Below, piece after piece: positions 22,787-34,558 of a stretch of 64,000 nt of DNA. This DNA comes from Saccharina japonica (taxonomy: Eukaryota; Sar; Phaeophyceae; Laminariales; Laminariaceae): positions 343,384 through 407,383 of the forward strand of contig MEHQ01002830.1 of the NCBI GenBank assembly GCA_008828725.1, read 5' to 3'. The position numbers and the translations under genes are program-made. Numbering within the stretch: the stretch's first letter is position 1; the number at the start of each line of letters is the position of its first letter. The notes beneath the pieces were generated by a model. The model was not told where the DNA came from, searched no databases, and saw nothing but the letters and a program-made list of their open reading frames with translations.

Positions 22787-24044
22787 GTGGCACTTTCAAC
22801 CGGCAGTACGTTCACCACCATTGTACCACTTGCCTCGTGGGTAAGATAATATTATCAACGATGAAACACGTAGTACATACATGCTAGATAGATTGGCAAA
22901 ACAACGACAGCTTAGCAATCGTAGCAATCAATCACCTAATGCGACGTGGGCCTCAATCCTTTGAAGCCGTTTTTATAACGAATGTGTGCGGTTTAGCGCA
23001 CACTGAACGAGGGTGAAAATGGCGTGCTGTAGTTTTTGCTGACAGCGGCCCCCTCCTGTAGGGTATACTTACAGTATACATATACGTATATATATAATAG
23101 AATTATAACAAAACAACAACAGCTGTGATATCGAGGATCTCGCCGAAACTCATATTTGCACGCTGAGTGTGTCGCCGGGTCCACTCACACATAAGGAGTG
23201 ACGCGTTATACCACAGATTTAGGTTGAATCATTGTCATGGCACAGATGACTCGTCTCGTGTATTGATCGACCGCCCCGAAGAGCAAGGTTTATGCAACAG
23301 CTGTGGATGGGTTTGGAGGCAGGTCACCCAGAACAAACTACTCCCTCATTACACAAGAAAAAACACCAAGTCTCCGTAGACCAACAACAGCCACTTCAGC
23401 ATCACAACCACTGCAACATCACAACCAGTACCCTTACAAGTACTGGGGGGGGGAGTACTACATACAGTACCCCAAGCGCAGGCGTTTTTGTTGTATTTTG
23501 CTCAACCTCGTGGGGGTGTGTACCAGAGGGGCTGCCTTCTATCAGAGACTCGCTGCCGTTTACGTTCTTATCGGGCAGCACCGCTTACTGTCGTGTGTTG
23601 CGAGGTTTAGGCGAAGACACAGCAGTGATACTGATTTAGGTTAAAGGTTTTTGCCAACATACTATCGTTTATTGGACTCGCCCTTTTTGGACGTTGTTGC
23701 TGCTGTCTAGATGCATTTGGGAGATCTCTCGTATACGTACGTGTTGGAATACCGATAGAGATATTTGTTACGCATCACAGTAGTGGGATTGCCGGTTGAC
23801 CTTGCCCGGCAATTCGTCATTATGGTATATATTGTGTTTTCCGTTTAACCTGGCAAATTGTGGTAAACGTGTTCGCGCCCTATCGTTTCTTGCACCGACC
23901 CCTCCCTGCGCGTCGTGGGTATTCAAGGAATACTGCTGTAGATAAAGTGAGCGACGCAAACCAGCAAGACACTCGGCAAACCCTTCTGGCGTGTTGGAAT
24001 GTTTCGTCGACGCATCGGTAGCCAGGGTTACTTCTTAAAGCCGG
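22787..24044. other. no convincing gene
   Basis: Contains an AT-rich (TATACGTATA)-like stretch at about 23070-23100, the second copy of the short repeat at 23120-23172, and two overlapping frames of 113-115 codons (23292-23644) without recognisable features. Confidence 0.35.
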
Positions 24045-24289
24045 ACACGTGCTACGGTAGAGGTAGCACTTTTTGGCCGAATCGTTTTCTGAACGATCGG
24101 GCTCCTTAACCCAAATTCGTCGGACTTTCATTTTTGTGACGAATCATGTTTCAGAGTATACTTCGGTCATGATATTTCGCATCCGGCAGCACTTTTATTT
24201 TCCTCCAAAATATTTTTTTCGGTGAGGTATGACGCTCCTTAAGTGAGGAGCTCAGAAAAACATGGTTCACCCCTATCGTAGCATGCGTC
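24045..24289. mobile_element. inverted-repeat MITE, 'GTGCTACGGTAGAGG' family, copy 1
   Basis: About 245 bp. The ends read ACACGTGCTACGGTAGAGGT and, reversed, GACGCATGCTACGATAGG. The inside is conserved with the copies at 35078-35328 and 43216-43462 (words such as GGGCTCCTTAACCCAAATTC and AGTATACTTCGGTCATGA). No clear target duplication was found, so the superfamily is not assigned. Confidence 0.7.
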
Positions 24290-25224
24290 GCCGTCTCCAA
24301 TTGCCTCAAGCCTTCCTTCCTATTCCGACCAACCAGATACATAGCCCACACATTACTCAGGATAGCACGCAAAATTATGAACTGACCACACCTTCATTCC
24401 AACGTCGTGGTAAACGACGAAACACGTCTGTTTGCGACGGGTTGGCTAAGACAATTAGCATGGTGCTGCTCGGCCAACCATACGAGGACAATCTCGAACC
24501 TCTCGCCAGCAACACGGAACCTGGTGACGACACCTTCATCGAAAACCTGCTGTGGCATTGTCAGCATCCCTGCCTCCCAGTCGCGGGAATGACAGCAACC
24601 GGCTTACGATCTGAGCCTCCTCATATTGTTATCGGTATAACATTTGCTGCATGCGCTCGCAACATTAGGCACGCCAGCATACCAATCTACTACGGTACGG
24701 TGTATCCGCGTGTAATAACGAACTCTAGAGCTCCAGTCATCATAAATCGAGAATTATATTCTCCGCTTTTAACGCATGTATATGTCAGCCCCTCGAAACC
24801 ACGTACACGTGCCTGTTTCCATCGTACAGAACCGACTCCTATGATCCGTGACGAGTCGCAATCGATAGTGTTAATAGTGTATGAAGTTCAACAGGATACA
24901 CTAATTGCTGTAAGTATAATACAGCGACATGCTTAACAAAACAATCAATGATTCTCAATGCAAACTGCAAGTGACATGTGGAGGGCGTTAGCTTTATTTT
25001 TACCCATCCGCCGGAGGACTAAACAAAAACAAAACAAAAAATCAGTGCATCGAAGCTCACTAAATACGTATCGACCGTTCAAACGTGGGAACCGGGTTAG
25101 AACCTGATGGTTTATAGGTCAGTATCTAACTCCTGCCTCATATTTGTCAAGGGTTTGCCAAACCCACATCAGTGAGCAATACCCTCTCCTGGCTGTTTGG
25201 AGAATAAAGCTTCCTGAACCTTGG

Positions 25225-25580
25225 TGAGTTTATTTTGTTGTTGTTTTTTTTTATCCCAGCTCCTATCTTCGCCGTTCATGTTCCGGCCCCTTCCTAGTCA
25301 TAACTCAGATCCGGGGTCACAGAGTGGATACTTCACCCCCCTCCCCACTAGGGTACATGCTTTTAAATATATCCCAGTGAGTATTCAACACGTGCTTACC
25401 TCGCCGACTCGCGCCGACTTGGGCCAACCCACCCCACTCCGCAACAGGCGCTGCCGACAGTTGGTGCCACTTGAGAAATACCAAACCATTATCGAGAGTG
25501 TCACTCAGGACAACAACGCTATTTAGTAGCAGGATTCTTGAAACGCTAACCACTAGACCACCGGGGCGCCCGAACCCCTG
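25225..25580 (-). mobile_element. possible tRNA-derived SINE
   Basis: On the minus strand the 5' end reads CCCCGGTGGTCTAGTGGTTA, which contains a perfect pol III A-box (TGGTCTAGTGG) as in a tRNA 5' half. A weak B-box-like TTTCAAGAATCC follows unusually closely. About 330 bases further the unit ends in an A-rich tail with AACAACAACA. This head-body-tail order is that of a SINE. The truncated or rearranged tRNA part and lack of a second full copy here keep confidence moderate. Confidence 0.45.
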
Positions 25581-25604
25581 CAACTCTATGTTAAACTCTG
25601 CCCC

Positions 25605-26515
25605 CTAAAGTTTGTTGAGAAGGGAGAAGTTGGTGCCCAGAGAGCCGGACACACGGTAGTCCTCGACAGTACCGCGGAACGCCTCGTACCCTTCCATCAC
25701 CTCGTGGCCGTCCTCATCCAGCACCGGGCGAGCCGTCTCACCCAGGATTCCGGACAGCGACTCGTTTTCGAGGGACAGGCCGTGGAGTCCCACGTCCATC
25801 TGCCAGAACTCCAAGTCGGGCAAGACGCGGCCATCCCAGTATAAGTCACCGCCGCCTTGGTAGTTCGTGCCGACACTGAGGCGCACAGTCACCGTTGAAG
25901 TCACGATCTTAAAGACGGCATGGATGGACTGCAACTCGGCGAGGTCGTTCTGTGCGACGTACTGCGTGCACCAGCTGGGCGCCGCCATGTCGTCGAAGCC
26001 TAGGATCCAGTCTTCGAACTTTTTCTCGGGGGCAAGCTCGCGGGTGCCTTGCAGCATTTCATCGTACATTCTGGCCCAAATCTTGTCGCCGCCGAACTGA
26101 CGGCACTCTGCCGGTAGATTCGACGCCGACATTATGATGGCATCCACCACGGGTACATCCCTGGAAAAGCGAAGCAGCTCTTCCACTTCTTCCCCGTCGA
26201 CGAAAGCACGCAGTCCACCGTTGGCGAGGCAAGGCGAAACCCCGCGCGCACAGCCGATGGTGTCGATATCATACGGGTTCTTCACCTCGATGACTAGAGA
26301 GTGCCCCTCGGATAGCACGCTGAGGCCTGTGATCAGCTGCCGATCGGGAAACTCCTCGGGCAGAGGAGCGGTGAGCCGGACGTTGACATGGAGGCCGACG
26401 TCGTCGTCCTTGACCATATTGTACCATCCACCGTCGATGCCGGACCAGTCAATCCTCTGGCCGCGAAGGCCTTTCATGTGGGGGTCATCGCACATGTCTG
26501 TCCCATCCGCGCACA
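25605..26515 (-). CDS. secreted adhesion-type protein, VWD/root-cap-like domain (last exon)
   Basis: A 303-codon open frame ending in TAG at 25605-25607. It most likely starts as an exon at 26515, directly after a CAG acceptor, because the first in-frame codons are not ATG and the conserved domain begins at once. The start CDDPHMKGLRGQRIDWSG followed by DGGWY, then a beta-rich stretch (LHVNVRLTAPLP, GHSLVIEVKNPY), resembles the DPH-G-G..-D-GE-Y start of von Willebrand type D and plant root-cap-like domains. A Cys-poor region with acidic surface residues follows (FDDMAAPSWCTQYVAQNDLAE), ending in GSLGTNFSLLNKL. Proteins of this type are usually exported and structural. No signal peptide is in this exon; an upstream exon should lie beyond 26530 on the minus strand but was not identified. 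GC-rich codon use contrasts with the surroundings. This is the best host gene here. Confidence 0.65.
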
Positions 26516-29182
26516 CTGCGTGGTTCGTGTTGGAATTCAGGAAATTTAGGATTGTTAGAGCGATAAATTCGATAACGACAGGGCACGTTGCCTTCCCGCA
26601 CGCAGTACCAAAGGCAACAGTCGAACGCAGCCAGTATCACAATTATATTTTCGAAGCGTGCAGACTAGCGACACACTTGCAACACAGACGGTTCAATGTG
26701 TTTAAGACGTCGGAATCCACGATGATTCACGCCTCCCTGACAGCGGTAATGTTTACTGCAATATCAAGTAGTTTGTGAGTCGTGACTCCTCGACTGTGGT
26801 ACTCGCCCAAAGCAACGAAGAAGAGTTTTATTTACTACGCGGGTGTCGGAGGCTTCTGCCAGGTTTGGCTGGCCCCGTACATGCTGTAATCCACACGGTT
26901 ACGCCAACAACTAACGGCAGACGGTTACCTTGACGAGGAAGAAACGTTTCTTTTAAATGCTGCTGTTCTACTGGCAGATCTTGAAGGCTGATTTATCTAT
27001 TTGCGCCTGCATTCAGTACCCAGTGATGTGCCGTTATCTTTCGATTATTCAAATAACGGTTCAACATACGCTATTTTGATACGGTATCAAGGTATAGCTT
27101 TTCCTGGGCACGTGTGGTAGATTATCGCACAATGACATGATCTTACTACCAATATTGGCATTGGATACGTATACCTAGCCCCGCAGCGAATGCAACAGTA
27201 ACGGCACCAGTCGATCACAACCAACAGGAACGACGTGGCCGCAACTACTGCGGAACCTCTGATTGGTGTACGTACCAGTGTGTAAATAACGTTTGTCCTT
27301 TGATATTGTTTGGGATGTGCTTATCCAGAGGCTCGGCGTAAGCCGCAGGTTGGTGGCCTCGTAAACTTGGCTAACGGTATATATTGATAAACAAAATGAT
27401 GACGTAAACATGTAGACGAAATCGTTCGTGAGCGTCGACGAGAGAAGTGACGAAGAAGAACAATAAGAAGACATTATACTGACTGATCCACAGCAAGTCA
27501 CCTTGATGGTTGTTTTCGGGAGGTTGAAAAATATACGTACTCCGTTAAATTGCTGACGCCCAAACCTCACTCGTGACTATATCGAATGCGTGCCAGGCAT
27601 TACGTCACAAGACACGCGTTTTCGAGATTTCAACCGTAACAATACTCTGCCGAACTGTTGAAGAACGACAGCGGAGCTACATTCAGGGTAGACAAGAGGC
27701 ATGAAGGGTATATGATATGTTTTGCACACGTGCAGGTTTGCCGATAAGCCTGCCGTACCGTACTCGCCCAACCCCCCATCAGCAACGAAAATACAACGCC
27801 TAACCCTAAGAATACGATGTTCGGGGTCACTTCGTACCTGACGGAATATATGGTTGTCGACACGGAGAAGAAGACCCGTGATGTCGGGTGGCCACAACAG
27901 AAAGGGAAGCAAGGTCGATAAAAAGTTAGGAGCCATAAATGAGCATGTACGTCCGGTTCGCCGCGAGGTCTGTTACAAAAAGAACGACGTACCCATACAT
28001 CCGGTTTCAGGGAGACGCAAGGCGTTTGTTTGGCAACGCTTGTTGTCTCAGTGTCTACGTATCCTACGTATGTTATGTGTGCACTTCTCTGTATGGCTGC
28101 CGCTTCGTCAATAGGACACCATCGCCTGGGATAAACCAAGATTCCGACACTCTAATTGGGCCCGTTCTCAGCACCAGAGGCCAACCACAAACTACCACAG
28201 TACGCCGTGACACAATCGTATGTTCCTCTGGGGCGACGAACGGGATAGGTTATACAACTATACACGTTTTACGCGTCGGGAGCAGCAGAAACGTACGAAA
28301 TCCGGAGTCCAGTAATGCAAAACTGCAACAAGACGTTTCAAAACGATACTTGGACTGGTGCTACGGTTGGGGGGTCACGTTCGTGTCATCTTTGCTCCAG
28401 CCGTTCAGAGCAACTAGCCCGAGGGAAATTTATCTGATTTGCAGTTGAGAGCGTTCAATCGTGTTGGTTTCGGTATTTGCACCGCTGTCGGGATGTTGGT
28501 TACATTACGTGAACATATTTGGAAGAGTAACGTCGAGTGAAGTACAGAGCTACTCGTTCGAGTGACCTAAACGCGGTGGTAAAAATGGGAGTAGCTGCCA
28601 TACCGTGCAGCCGTTCCCTGGCCAGCTATCATACATCACCATGACTTATTGTGAGCAACGATGATATCTCGCCTCAACGCTTACGCGCATACGCGAACTG
28701 GTGAATCACAAACAACAACCCACCGTGTATCTACAATGGCCGGAGAGCAGCATGCAGCAGATAGACGAAAGCATTTTCCAACAGTACAGAGGTAATGAGC
28801 TCGGCCTAGGGTATATGTCTACGTCGCCCACCAGGATCGATGATGCATGGGGCCGCCGAGGTAGTGCTGCACATCACGCCAGCGGCCAATATATCGCCAG
28901 AGCAGCAGGCGTCCTGTGAAGGCGGTGCGCAATGCGACACGCGTTAGTCAGGCTGTCTGATACTGACAACTGTTTTGGATACGCTTGCCGGGACCAGAAC
29001 GATAAACGGCATATTGTTGCGTGCTAGACGCCCCCCCCACCCCCCCCCCCTCCTGTTCGAGGCAGTTCAAAAGAAACGTTATTCTATGCAGGTAGAGCGA
29101 CATTCGAGATCAAGATAGGTAACATATTCGAAGTATGAACTTACCTTTCCGCCGGGGCGTGAAACACAACCCGTCCCTCCGC
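26516..29182. other. no identified gene; should hold upstream exon(s) of the 25605-26515 gene
   Basis: Frames up to 169 codons occur on both strands (for example 27939-28448 plus, 27630-28139 minus, 27175-27570 minus), overlapping and without recognisable domains. A C-run with one A interrupts at 29031-29052. No repeats of the families described elsewhere were seen in 26530-28900, so this is a relatively unique stretch. Confidence 0.35.
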
Positions 29183-29441
29183 AGGTCACACACTGAGCTT
29201 CGCAGCAGACGCTGTCTTCGTACTGAACACCGTCAACACCGTTGCTGCATTGAGCTGTTCATGTTGGTGTACCGAGTTTCACATGAATCAATCGGACAGC
29301 GGGGATACATGCGGATTCCTCGCTGTCAGGTGCAACGCGGAACCTAACGCGTACCAAACAATGGAATGTCAGGAGCGAGCCATTTTTATTTGCGCAGCAC
29401 ATCATGCCGAATCTCTAACATATCTGGTAGACAGGGTCTAA
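29183..29441 (+). CDS. possible terminal exon, C-type-lectin-like C-terminus
   Basis: A frame open from a plausible acceptor (CCCTCCGCAG at 29182) to TAA at 29439-29441. The segment SDSGDTCGFLAV, then MECQERAIFICA, has the spacing of the last cysteines of a C-type-lectin-like domain, where a C-G-x-L strand is followed by C-x(6-7)-FIC. A tryptophan-containing SCSCWCTEF precedes it. The first half of such a domain and the WIG-type motif are not visible, so other disulphide-rich folds are possible. It is transcribed away from the VWD-like exon. Confidence 0.3.
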
Positions 29442-29603
29442 ACACCGGCCGAGAGTTGGAAGTTCTCTGCTAGGCATTCGCACTACTATCGACAGCGCTC
29501 TCACTCAACACAATGGTCTAGAGTGCCTCAACGCTGAATGCAAGATGCACACGTTTAGTGTTACGAGGACCGTCCAGCTACAGTACCGATTATTCCACCA
29601 TTG

Positions 29604-29856
29604 ACCCGTGCTACGACAGAGGTAGCACATTTTGGCTGAAACGTTTTCCGAACGTTGGAGCTCCTTCACCCAGACTCGTCCGACTTTCAGTCTTGTGTTT
29701 CAAGATTTTCCAGAGTATAATTAGGTAATGAGGTTGTTCATCGGGGCAGAACGTTTGCTTTCCTCATAATTGTGTTTTTTTTTGGTGGGTTATGGAGCTC
29801 CTCCAGGGAGGAGCTCTCAACAAAAAACAAGGTGCACCTCTATCGTAGCATGCGTC
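29604..29856. mobile_element. inverted-repeat MITE, 'GTGCTACGGTAGAGG' family, copy 2
   Basis: About 253 bp, the most diverged complete copy. Ends CCGTGCTACGACAGAGGTAG and, reversed, GGACGCATGCTACGATAGAG. Inner palindrome GGAGCTCCTC...GAGGAGCTC is retained. Confidence 0.65.
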
Positions 29857-30623
29857 CATTCTCCAGGACCAAGTCTTCCTCGATGGGCAGGGAAAACCGT
29901 TTCAGCGAGATCGACTTCCACTCGGCGTGTACCATACCTGACACTCTTTCGGTATTTGAAACCGTCATTCAAACGTACCATAATGGCTTCTCACCAAACG
30001 ACGTCTGCAGGGTCGTAAGGGCGACTAGGCCCAAAAGCGCGTGATGGAACCGCATGATGTCTGCTCAGCACCTTGAACGGACGTGCAGCCAGCAAAGAGA
30101 GAGAGATGGGACGTGCGACCCGCGAGGTTAAATTGGTTGAACAATACTTTACAAAAAGAGGTTCACGCTCGACAAGCGTCATGTCTTTTGTCGTTTTCGC
30201 TTTTTGCATTTGCTTTCTGTCCTTCTGCGTTTTTTTTTTCCAAGCATTTGTTTTCATTTGATGAATTGTCGTATTTAGGAAGTTATGTTTGGTATTTCTG
30301 ACGTCTTTTGTCTTTCGCGTATGGGACGAAGATTAAGCGGAGATGGGCAGCAAGTAACACACATCCGTTCCGGGTGGCGTTCAATGGAACGGCATGGGGG
30401 GGGCGGGGGGTAGGGGTCGTAGGGAAACCGCAGTTGGCGAAAGCAGAAAAGGCACGGTGAACAGGCTATCAAGTCACCAGACCGACTATGAGGTGGAACC
30501 CGCCTATGCTGCTGCTATCACACACTGCTGCGGCCGCCTCTCGACGAGTGCTTTGGCTGTGCCTCGGTTTTCATGTCCTTCCCTCCACTATTTATTATAG
30601 TCCCTATTTCGTTTAGGTTATCG

Positions 30624-31102
30624 ACGCATGCTACGGCGGTATATGTGTACCATGATAGTTCTGAGGGTGGCCACTTGAGAACCTCTATACCTGCAGTAGT
30701 CGAGACTGATTTCGGAGGGAAATGAAAGTGCTATGCACCCAATCAACAATACCATGGCCTAAGGGCCCGAATTAACGAGTATAAAATAAATTCAATTTGG
30801 AAAAAATAAAATTCAAATTTGCTTTGTATTGGTCAACACACGCATCAGCACCAAATATTATGCCCCAGGATCCTAATCTTTGGTGCTGGTGCGTGTGTTG
30901 ACCAATGAAAAGCGGATTTGATTTTTTTTTTTTTTCCAAATTGATTTTTTTTTCTTCTTCGTTAAAACGGGCCCTAAAGTACAAAATGAACAATATTGCA
31001 ACACGAAAAAAATGGATGCCCGAAGATCCTGGGTTAAGGCGCCCGGTCGTTCACAAACCGCTTCAGTCAAAAAAAGGTATACCTCTATCGTATAGCATGA
31101 CT
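30624..31102. mobile_element. MITE copy 3, split by a PIF/Harbinger MITE
   Basis: The left part (30624-30759) starts GACGCATGCTACGGCGGT and matches the left half of 43216-43462. The right part (30978-31102) matches its right half and ends at TACCTCTATCG...GCATGAC. Removing the 212-bp hairpin and one TAA leaves about 264 bp, the family's normal length. The host copy is therefore older than the Harbinger-type insertion. Confidence 0.65.
30763..30974. mobile_element. palindromic PIF/Harbinger-type MITE, nested
   Basis: A 212-bp hairpin of the same family as 21236-21444. GGGCCC ends are flanked by a perfect TAA duplication (30760-30762, 30975-30977). Inserted into another MITE. Confidence 0.8.
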
Positions 31103-31319
31103 CCATCGTATTGTTCAATACGAGCAGACATGAGTGTTTCTAAACCACCTGCCGCCTTGGTTTTCGGGAAGGGCGTTTCGGAATCGCGGTGACATACATG
31201 TGTACTACGACGGATTTCCCTCCGTCCGGCCTGTGAGCCGTTGGACCCCCATCGTTTCTAATGATAAGCAAAAGAAAAAACGAGGCCGTAGATTATGGGA
31301 AGAAGAGGCAGGTGACACG

Positions 31320-31775
31320 ACCACGACCACCACAACCACGAAACGGCACCCTGAACCGCCGTCACCAGGCTTCGCGTCTACCCCTGCCTCGCAGTCGACT
31401 CCTCTGCCTTCCGGCTTCGGCCGATGCTGCAGTAGGTGTGTATGGGTGGTGCTTTTAGGTGAGCGACTATGATACTCTTCTGCTGCTGCTTGCTTGGGTG
31501 ACCCAATGCTGTATTGTTGTAATGTTGTTCTTGTGTGACAGATATAAACAAAAACAGCTTTGTGCTTTCCGGCTTTTCATGTGTTTCGGTCAATCAAGCA
31601 GCAGACCGAGACGAAAAGCATGATAACATTTGTCGCCCAGTCAAAAGCACCCAAGGTGGGTCGAAGCGAGAAGGAAGAGGGGGTCGACTGTGGGACAGGG
31701 CTTCAGTAGATGCGAAGACAGTTTTTGGTTGGTGGCTGTTGGTGGTGGTTGTGGTGGTGAAGTGGCGGTTGTGAT
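31320..31775. repeat. diverged inverted repeat, arms about 125 bp
   Basis: The arm at about 31320-31445 (ACCACAACCAC, CTTCGCGTCTACC, CAGTCGACTCCTC blocks) matches the reverse of about 31645-31775. The arms are separated by about 200 bases. The right arm also includes a (TGG)n-like stretch. Possibly the remains of a hairpin element; no target duplication seen. Confidence 0.45.
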
Positions 31776-31974
31776 CGCCATGCCTCGCGCAACACGAACA
31801 CACACCATAATGTGCTCGGGAGACGCTTTGCTCCTTCGCGCATCTGTTGGTGGTATTCATATATGTTTCGGTTTCTGGATGTTTTTTTTCTTCCGTCTCA
31901 TATATACGTGCGTTCTGCTTCACAAATGCACGCACAACAAGGGCTCCGCTACGCTCGCGGAAGGAAGAATACAC

Positions 31975-32760
31975 AGATGCTCCGAGTATACTCGATACTC
32001 CGGATATACTCGGAGTGTCGAGTAATATTCGTACTACGAGTACTGAGAGTATTGGAGTACTGGTGGCCTAAATACTCGGAGTGTGTGGAGTATGAGCAGT
32101 ACTGAAGGCCCCAATACTCCGAGTGCTGGGAGTGTGATCAGTACTTATACTCGAGTACAAGAGGAGTACTTGGAGGGAAAACATCGAAATTACTCGGAAT
32201 ACTCCGAGTATCGAGAGTATTGAGCACCGAAATACTGCGAGTACACAAAGTACCTGAAGTATTTTGTCTTCAAAATACTCCAATTATACTTCCAGGTAGT
32301 GAGAGCATCTGTGAACTTTGAAATGCTAAAAACGCCAGTCACATGAACCCAGAACCTGGGAGAAATGACGGCCGAGTCTTTAAAATGATGCAAAGATGCT
32401 CCTCACGAGCTTCACACTCCGAGTATACTCCGAGTATGTTCGTGCTCCGCGTACTTAGAGTTTTCGGGTACTGGCGGCCTGAATACTCGGAGTACTTGGA
32501 GTATGAGCTGTACTGAAGTCCCAAATACTCGGAGTACAAGGAGTATCCGCAGTATCGGACACCGAAATACTCCGAGTACAAGCAGTATCGAAAGTGTTCA
32601 TACCCGAAATACTCCCGAGTACGAGCAGTATTCCGGATTATCGGAGTATCGAACCCCGAAATACTCCGAGTGCACGAAGGACCTGAAGTATTTAATCTCC
32701 AATACTCTTTACTTTACTCCAAGGTGCTCCGAGCATCTATAGAGTATGCTCGGAGCATCT
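31975..32760. repeat. palindrome-rich array, ACTCCGAGTA core
   Basis: More than twenty ACTCCGAGTA, ACTCGGAGTA or close variants occur in about 800 bases, many as AAATACTCCGAGTA followed by CAAGCAGTAT- or GTGGAGTATGAG-like spacers. The core is self-complementary. Spacing is irregular (15-60 bases). Open frames on either strand, rich in Y/S/E, follow from the repeat and are not genes. Confidence 0.75.
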
Positions 32761-33429
32761 GTGCGAGGTTTCAGCTCAAAATTCGAACAAGGAAAACAAC
32801 GGACAAAGTGCCTGACCGCCATAAAAGCAGATTTTGGTCAGCCCAGCTCGTGCCTCTTGAGCCCAAGTGTGTGTGGCAAGACAACACAGCGCTTCCGATC
32901 TGTCAGACTGCATGCAACAACAATGGGATGGTGTCCGAGGACGACGCAACAGCGTGTATTCCCTTGCCAGACGACGGCAGCGGCGGAAGCAGGGGCAGAG
33001 GTTTGCAGCTTTGCAGTGATGCAGAATATACTCCGAAGTATATATATATACGTTGGTCCTCGACATCTTTATCTCCGGCACCGAGGGGAAAACTCGATGT
33101 CATATATTTTATTTTTTGTGCGATTAAGCTGTGTTCTGTGTTGGGCTTTCATTTCCTCTCGCAGTCTTATTGTTTCCCCAAAATCACACTCTCAAATTCC
33201 AAAGGATCAGACTCTTGACATCTGTCTCGTACTGCTGTAAAATAAATACCCTCTGGGGGATTCACCGCACACGACGCGGTTGTAGTATGGCTACTTCAAT
33301 ACCACACGACAGATGGAATCGTCTACGTGGTCCAAGGAAGTCTTGCGTTTATCGATTATGGTGGCTTCTCTCAAGTGTCACGTCTACTCTTCTTCCATCG
33401 AGTTTGTAATCCGTGCCTCTATCGACAGT

Positions 33430-33620
33430 AGTTTAAGGGCACAAACAAGGGCGCGCGCGGATCTGAACCCCAGACACCCCCCCCCCCCCCCCGGGGGGGA
33501 ATTTTTTGTTTTTTTTGTTTGTCTTGTGTTTTTTGTTGGTCTCACACGCCTGCAGACGCTGCTCTATGTACGTGTGTCTAGCGTCTACTACGGCTTGGCT
33601 TTGGGTGTACACCGTGTACA
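33430..33620 (-). repeat. A-rich tail joined to a C/G run, retroposon-like
   Basis: Read on the minus strand an A-rich ACAAACAAAA stretch meets a C7-G15-type run and then TGTCTGGGGTTCAGATCC, the last part resembling a pol III B-box. Similar A-rich/C-run joints occur at 11831, 12727 and 14165. Nature uncertain. Confidence 0.35.
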
Positions 33621-34558
33621 CAATGGTTTATACAAATATATTGTACAGGGAGTGTGTTGATACTGTCGGGAGGGTCGGAGTTGGGGAACCACCACCACAC
33701 TCGCCACACTAGCCACTCGTAACAAGATTGAAAACAAATATCGTTGTAAAATATATCGGCAGGCGAAACTGGATGGAAGGTGCACGTACCGACAGTTGCG
33801 CGTACTATCAATAGAATAGCACCAACGCCACCTTACACTACTGTGTCCACTCCCTGGGTTTTCGAAAACACAAAATCCGACACCACACCAAACTACCTCG
33901 ATGTTGCTCTACGTTAGACTAGTACAAAGCTTGCATCAAGGTCAATGGAAGCTGTCGTACCGTATGCCGGCGATAATCCCTTAGCACGACAGTACCCCAC
34001 GATCGCGCACAATAACCCAGGCGAAACATACTCAAGACAAATCGACGTACCCAAAGAAACCCAACTGACTCCACTGCCTATTCGACGTGCACCGCCGCCC
34101 GGTTCTGTGCCTGCGCTGCTGTGCCCGCTCCCTCGGCATTGACGGTGCTCATGCTCTCGTCCGTGTCCGTGCTCTTTATTCCCAGGGTGTTCAGCTAGAA
34201 ACAGAAACGCTGGGTGGTGTTGTATTGTCGGGAAGGCCTTGCCTACCCTTGGGAATGCGGGGACGACTCACCAACATCCCCTGCTATTGGTTTATATAGG
34301 CTTTAGTACGGAGTTGGATTATATAGTAAATAGTACGGCACTGCGGTTTGCGGATGGTCTGATTTCTTGTATATAGGATTTAGTATAGTATGTACCCCCC
34401 TATACGCCGAAGGGTGCCTAAATCAATTTTTTGACACCCCCCCCCCCCCAATACTTGGTTTCCCAAAATTAAGATTTGGAGTATGGTGTCGGATTGAATT
34501 TTTTCGCAGACCCTTGGCACACACTAGTTTATTCAGCCTTTTTCACTTTCACTTGCAG

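Noticed and set aside
24262-24936. 224-codon plus-strand frame
   Set aside because: Its start lies in the end of the MITE at 24045-24289, and the rest has no recognisable motif or splice context. It remains a weak possibility only.
25540-25580. Functional tRNA gene (minus)
   Set aside because: Only the 5' half with the A-box is recognisable; no anticodon arm, T-arm or acceptor pairing follows.
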